From assembly GCA_026770615.1 (NCBI GenBank), contig MU631597.1:124049-139408 (forward strand): DNA of 15,360 bases. Direction: 5' to 3'. The stretch comes from Pavlovales sp. CCMP2436. Taxonomy: Eukaryota > Haptophyta > Pavlovophyceae > Pavlovales. This document shows positions 15,103 to 15,360 of this stretch, one piece after another. Under the pieces are notes generated by a model. The model had not been told where the DNA came from, made no database searches, and saw only the letters and a program-made list of their open reading frames with translations. The position numbers and the translations under genes were made by a program. Position 1 is the first letter of the stretch. Each line of letters opens with the position of its first letter.

Positions 15103-15211
15103 GTCCCTCGACTTACAGCCAGAAGAACTATGAGCTCAGGGGTCACCATATACTTTGCTAAGGGGTCGGGCCTTTTCTGGATTAGTGGCCTCTGGCTGCA
15201 AGTTGGGGGAC
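15103..15211. repeat. Inverted repeat, possible MITE-like unit
   Basis: 15103-15123 pairs with 15191-15211 (18/21 when inverted; GTCCCTCGACTTACAGCCAG against GTCCCCCAACTTGCAGCCAG). The left arm is also the third copy of the acceptor-like motif. The right arm is followed by AATAAA at 15212-15217, which could serve as a polyadenylation signal. A second partial pairing links 15184-15211 to about 15265-15293 (AGTGGCCTC with GAGGCCACT). Confidence 0.55.
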
Positions 15212-15302
15212 AATAAATTTTTTATTTCAAAACGAAATGAAATAAAATAAGCAGCCCGGGGGGAGTTGCAAGCTCCAGGAACGAGGCCACTACCTCTCTA
15301 AA

Positions 15303-15360
15303 ACTCACAATTCTGCTCCATAACTCACAATTCTGCTCCATAACTCACAATTCTGCTCCA
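15303..15360 (+). repeat. 20-bp minisatellite running off the window end
   Basis: ACTCACAATTCTGCTCCATA is repeated exactly for nearly three units up to the last base. The array probably continues beyond 15360. Confidence 0.95.

Larger units (their letters stand above)
13493..15127 (+). repeat. 37-nt splice-acceptor-like motif, three copies (13493, 14944, 15091)
   Basis: AGTTCTTTTAACGTYCCCCG followed by ACTTGCAGCCCGAAGGC occurs at 13493-13529 and 14944-14980 (36/37 identical), with a diverged copy at 15091-15127. Each has a TTTAAC/TACAAC branch-like string, a pyrimidine-containing tract and CAG, so each looks like a mobile or duplicated intron 3' end. Confidence 0.7.

Noticed and set aside
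15303..15360. CRISPR array
   Set aside because: The 20-bp units abut directly without unique spacers, and the context is eukaryotic. It is a minisatellite.

Overview
The window reads as nuclear DNA of a GC-rich eukaryote, most like a unicellular alga. This is inference from composition and architecture; no organism can be named. The evidence is GT-AG introns, an F-box/Kelch gene pair, long CAG/GCN-coded poly-Gln, poly-Ala and Pro-rich tracts, many microsatellites, and no bacterial-style operons or ribosome binding sites. AT-rich low-complexity blocks alternate sharply with GC-rich coding DNA. Nearly every long gene carries a lesion, so much of the window looks like decaying sequence.

Layout. 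(1) About 1-5600 is transposon-rich. A degraded pogo/Tigger-like DNA transposon (279-2083) has CAGT-type inverted ends and a minus-strand DDE_1 transposase that lacks the second half of its catalytic domain. A second, unidentified plus-strand gene relic (2232-3062) carries two in-frame stops and an acidic tail. Several direct and inverted repeats tie this area together (4-104 with 3451-3551; 2003-2028 with 4922-4947; 2079-2220 with 3744-3898). (2) About 5640-10513 is a tandem duplication. Each unit has a minus-strand F-box/Kelch gene divergent from a plus-strand gene across a short GC-rich spacer. Unit 1 keeps the whole Kelch frame apart from one TAG, but its divergent partner is cut to 26 codons. 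Unit 2 has a Kelch copy broken by two stops, a poly-C frameshift and a 646-bp AT-rich insertion; its Ala-rich partner is intact. (3) About 10514-12190 is mostly non-coding, with a 9-bp microsatellite and a possible gene relic. (4) About 12192-15360 holds a second copy of the Ala-rich gene, now split by introns, then a Gln/Pro-rich exon and a field of repeated exon-like and splice-site-like modules, ending in a 20-bp minisatellite.

The strongest signal is a within-window before/after comparison of intron gain. The intronless paralog (9719-10513) shows the uninterrupted sequence. The other copy (12354 onward) carries a 157-nt AT-rich intron whose borders are a 20-nt near-perfect direct repeat containing AG|GT, and splicing restores the paralogous frame exactly. 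A second AT-rich block (13676-13788) is also flanked by a perfect 13-nt direct repeat. This fits introner-like insertion. Downstream introns appear to have multiplied by tandem duplication.
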